In this document: positions 62,111 through 64,000 of the stretch, piece by piece | Numbering within the stretch: the stretch's first letter is position 1 | How the letters are laid out: each line of letters begins with the position of its first letter | Origin: Brachycybe producta | Lineage: Eukaryota; Arthropoda; Diplopoda; Playtdesmida; Andrognathidae | Assembly (NCBI GenBank): GCA_036925085.1 | Contig: JAUPFP010000152.1 | Location: 62,001-126,000, forward strand | Reading direction: 5' to 3' | DNA: 64,000 nt | Made by a program: the position numbers and the translations under genes | Notes under the pieces: generated by a model | Seen by the model: the letters and a program-made list of their open reading frames with translations, nothing else | What the model was told of the DNA's origin: nothing | Databases searched by the model: none

Positions 62111-64000
62111 GTAAAGTTTATTGCCATAAGTAGTTTAAGAAAATGGCAGGTAAGATAGCATGGGATTTAGATGGCACTGCAAGAGAGCTGTGGACAAGGG
62201 TAGCACAACAGATCCGTGATTGTGGAAATGAGGTACTAGGGACTGTACGAGTAGGGGGGTCTCGATTAGACAGAGAAACTTGGTGGTGGGATGAGGAGGT
62301 ACAGAGGGCAGTTAAAAGGAAGAAAGATGCTTTCAAGACTTGGTGGCACGATGGAAGCAGGGAGGCCCAGATAGAATACAAGCGTGCCAAGATAGAGGCC
62401 AAACAGCAGGTAGCCTTAGCAAAGCATAAGAAATATGCGGACATGTATGCCAAGTTAGGTACCAGAGCAGGAGAAATGGCAGTATATAGAATAGCTAGGG
62501 CTCGGGAGAATAAAGGCAGAGATATTGAAAAGGTGGTGAGTGTTAAGGATAATGGGGGCAAAGTATTGTGGGGTAGGGAGCCAGTACGGAACAGGTGGGG
62601 AGAATATTTTAGTAAGCTTATGAATGAGGGGGTAGAGCAGGAGCCTTTCACTGGAAGAAATAATCATAGAGAAGAAGTGGAGCAGGTTAGGGCTGAGGAA
62701 ATTGTTCAGGCATTGCGAAAAATGAAGCTAGGGAAGGCTTTAGGGCCAGATGGGATACCAGTAGAGGTGTGGAAGGTCTTGGGGAATGTTGCCATTTCCT
62801 GGCTCACAAAGTTATTCAATAGATTGGCTATGGGGGATAGAATGCCAGGTGCATGGCGGGACAGCTGGTTAGTGCCTATTTTCAAAGGGAAGGGTGATGT
62901 TCAGGAATGTGGGAACTATAGAGGTATTAAATTGATGAGTCATACGATGAAGCTTTGGGAGAGAGTAATTGAAGCTCGACTACGGGGTAAAACTGCAATT
63001 GGGGGAAGTCAGTTTGGGTTTATGCCAGGAAAATCCACAATGCACCCTATTTTTGCCGTAAGGCAAGTTATTGAGAAGTTTCGGGCTGCCAAGAAAGAGT
63101 TACACATGGTATTTATAGATCTAGAGAAAGCCTATGACAGAGTACCACGGACATTATTGTGGGAGGTCTTACAGAAGAAGGGGGTGGGTGAGAGTTATAT
63201 AGATATGGTGAGGGACATGTATAGGAATGCACGGACAAGCGTTAAGACTGCCTGGGGGTTCTCTGACAGTTTTCGTGTTAAGATTGGTGTGCACCAGGGC
63301 TCAGCACTTAGTCCATATCTATTTATTTTGGTCCTGGATGAGTTACTGGCAGGGGTGAGGCAGGAGGTCCCCTGGTGTATGCTGTTTGCAGATGACATAG
63401 TCTTAGTTGGGGAATCCAAATTGGAACTCGAGATAAGGTTAGAGGAGACTAGGAATGCCTTGGAATCAAAGGGGTTGAAAATAAGTAGGGCAAAAACGGA
63501 GTACATGAAATTTCAGTGGGATGGGAAAGAACAGTTGAATGAGGGGATTAGACTTGGGGACAGTTTAATGCAGCAGGTGCATGACTTCAAATATTTAGGA
63601 TCTGTGCTGCAAGATGATGGGAGCTTAGACTTAGACATCACAAACCGGATAAAAGCAGGTTGGCATAGGTGGAGGCAGGCTAGTGGGGTTTTATGTGACA
63701 GGAAGTTACCTATAAAATTGAAGGGAAAGTTTTATAGAACAGTAGTCAGACCAGCTATGTTGTATGGGTCAGAATGTTGGGCAATCAAGAAGGTGCATGA
63801 GGACAGAATGCAGGTAGCTGAGATGAGAATGCTAAGGTTTATGAGTGGGGTGACCAGAAGGGATAGGATCAGAAATGATTTTATTAGGGGTAGTGTAGGG
63901 GTAACAAATATAGTAGAAAAGATGCAGGAAAATAGGCTGCGGTGGTTTGGGCATGTCCTCAGGAGTAGAGAAGATGGGCTGCTGAGACAGGCAATGAACT
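62111..64000 (+). mobile_element. 5'-truncated LINE, RTE-like clade, continuing past the window
   Basis: Lacks the endonuclease domain and starts inside the region between endonuclease and reverse transcriptase. Its left edge lies in a pogo-like MITE. The coding strand is purine-rich and differs from the AT-rich surroundings. The 3' end is outside the window. Confidence 0.88.
62143..64000 (+). CDS. LINE reverse transcriptase (ORF2), partial, open for 619 codons
   Basis: Reverse transcriptase for target-primed retrotransposition. The frame opens after TAG at 62131, has its first ATG at 62143 and runs without a stop to the window end. Motifs in order: GKALGPDGIPVEVWK, GNYRGIKLMSHTMKLWERVI, SQFGFMPGKST, VFIDLEKAYDRVP, GVHQGSALSPYLF, the catalytic FADDIVL, LKISRAKTEYMKF, FKYLGSVLQDDG and the C-terminal ENRLRWFGHVLRS. 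The motif set resembles RTE-type elements. The endonuclease is missing, so this copy cannot mobilise itself; the ATG is probably not a true start. Confidence 0.93.
   Translation, partial: MAGKIAWDLDGTARELWTRVAQQIRDCGNEVLGTVRVGGSRLDRETWWWDEEVQRAVKRKKDAFKTWWHDGSREAQIEYKRAKIEAKQQVALAKHKKYADMYAKLGTRAGEMAVYRIARARENKGRDIEKVVSVKDNGGKVLWGREPVRNRWGEYFSKLMNEGVEQEPFTGRNNHREEVEQVRAEEIVQALRKMKLGKALGPDGIPVEVWKVLGNVAISWLTKLFNRLAMGDRMPGAWRDSWLVPIFKGKGDVQECGNYRGIKLMSHTMKLWERVIEARLRGKTAIGGSQFGFMPGKSTMHPIFAVRQVIEKFRAAKKELHMVFIDLEKAYDRVPRTLLWEVLQKKGVGESYIDMVRDMYRNARTSVKTAWGFSDSFRVKIGVHQGSALSPYLFILVLDELLAGVRQEVPWCMLFADDIVLVGESKLELEIRLEETRNALESKGLKISRAKTEYMKFQWDGKEQLNEGIRLGDSLMQQVHDFKYLGSVLQDDGSLDLDITNRIKAGWHRWRQASGVLCDRKLPIKLKGKFYRTVVRPAMLYGSECWAIKKVHEDRMQVAEMRMLRFMSGVTRRDRIRNDFIRGSVGVTNIVEKMQENRLRWFGHVLRSREDGLLRQAMN

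Noticed and set aside
62118-62651. 177-codon minus-strand frame
   Set aside because: Shadow of the plus-strand LINE reverse transcriptase.

Overview
The window is nuclear DNA from an intron-rich, AT-rich animal, most likely an arthropod. It carries the 3' two-thirds of a CKAP5/XMAP215/mini spindles gene, then a complete neurotactin-type gene. Neurotactin is best known from arthropods. I cannot name the species. There are no operons, ribosome binding sites, CRISPR arrays or LTR elements. Both host genes lie on the + strand.

Layout. 1-25625: 22 exons of CKAP5, entering inside TOG3 and running to the stop codon (about 1,490 codons; the 5' part lies outside the window). 25626-29390: intergenic DNA with a 42-bp tandem array of TGACGTCA motifs, two related inverted-repeat elements and further TGACGTCA sites. 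29390-29522: a possible non-coding first exon of the next gene. 38476-58482: ten coding exons (745 codons) of a type II membrane protein with an acidic cytoplasmic part, one membrane span (residues 194-216) and a cholinesterase-like ectodomain whose nucleophile serine is replaced, as in neurotactin. 58483-62110: DNA transposon remains. 62111-64000: a 5'-truncated but still open LINE reverse transcriptase running off the window.

Introns and intergenic DNA are packed with small non-autonomous DNA transposons, many dated or classed here by their target-site duplications (TSDs): hAT-like (8-bp TSD), Mutator-like hairpins (9-bp TSD), Harbinger-like (TAA), mariner/pogo-like (TA) and a TTAA-flanked palindromic family. 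They are often nested, up to three levels deep. There are also three minisatellites (21, 36 and 42 bp units) and many long G/C homopolymers.

Points of most interest: three GC-AG introns in CKAP5, one of which is open in frame; a hAT-like insertion whose target duplication copied a 5' splice site of the neurotactin gene; a family of six hairpin elements with 9-bp duplications that also spread TGACGTCA sites; an element built of AGGTCA inverted repeats; and very large palindromes flanked by TTAA. I saw no clearly new biological system. The two genes are not known to share a pathway: one regulates microtubule growth, the other is a neuronal adhesion receptor.
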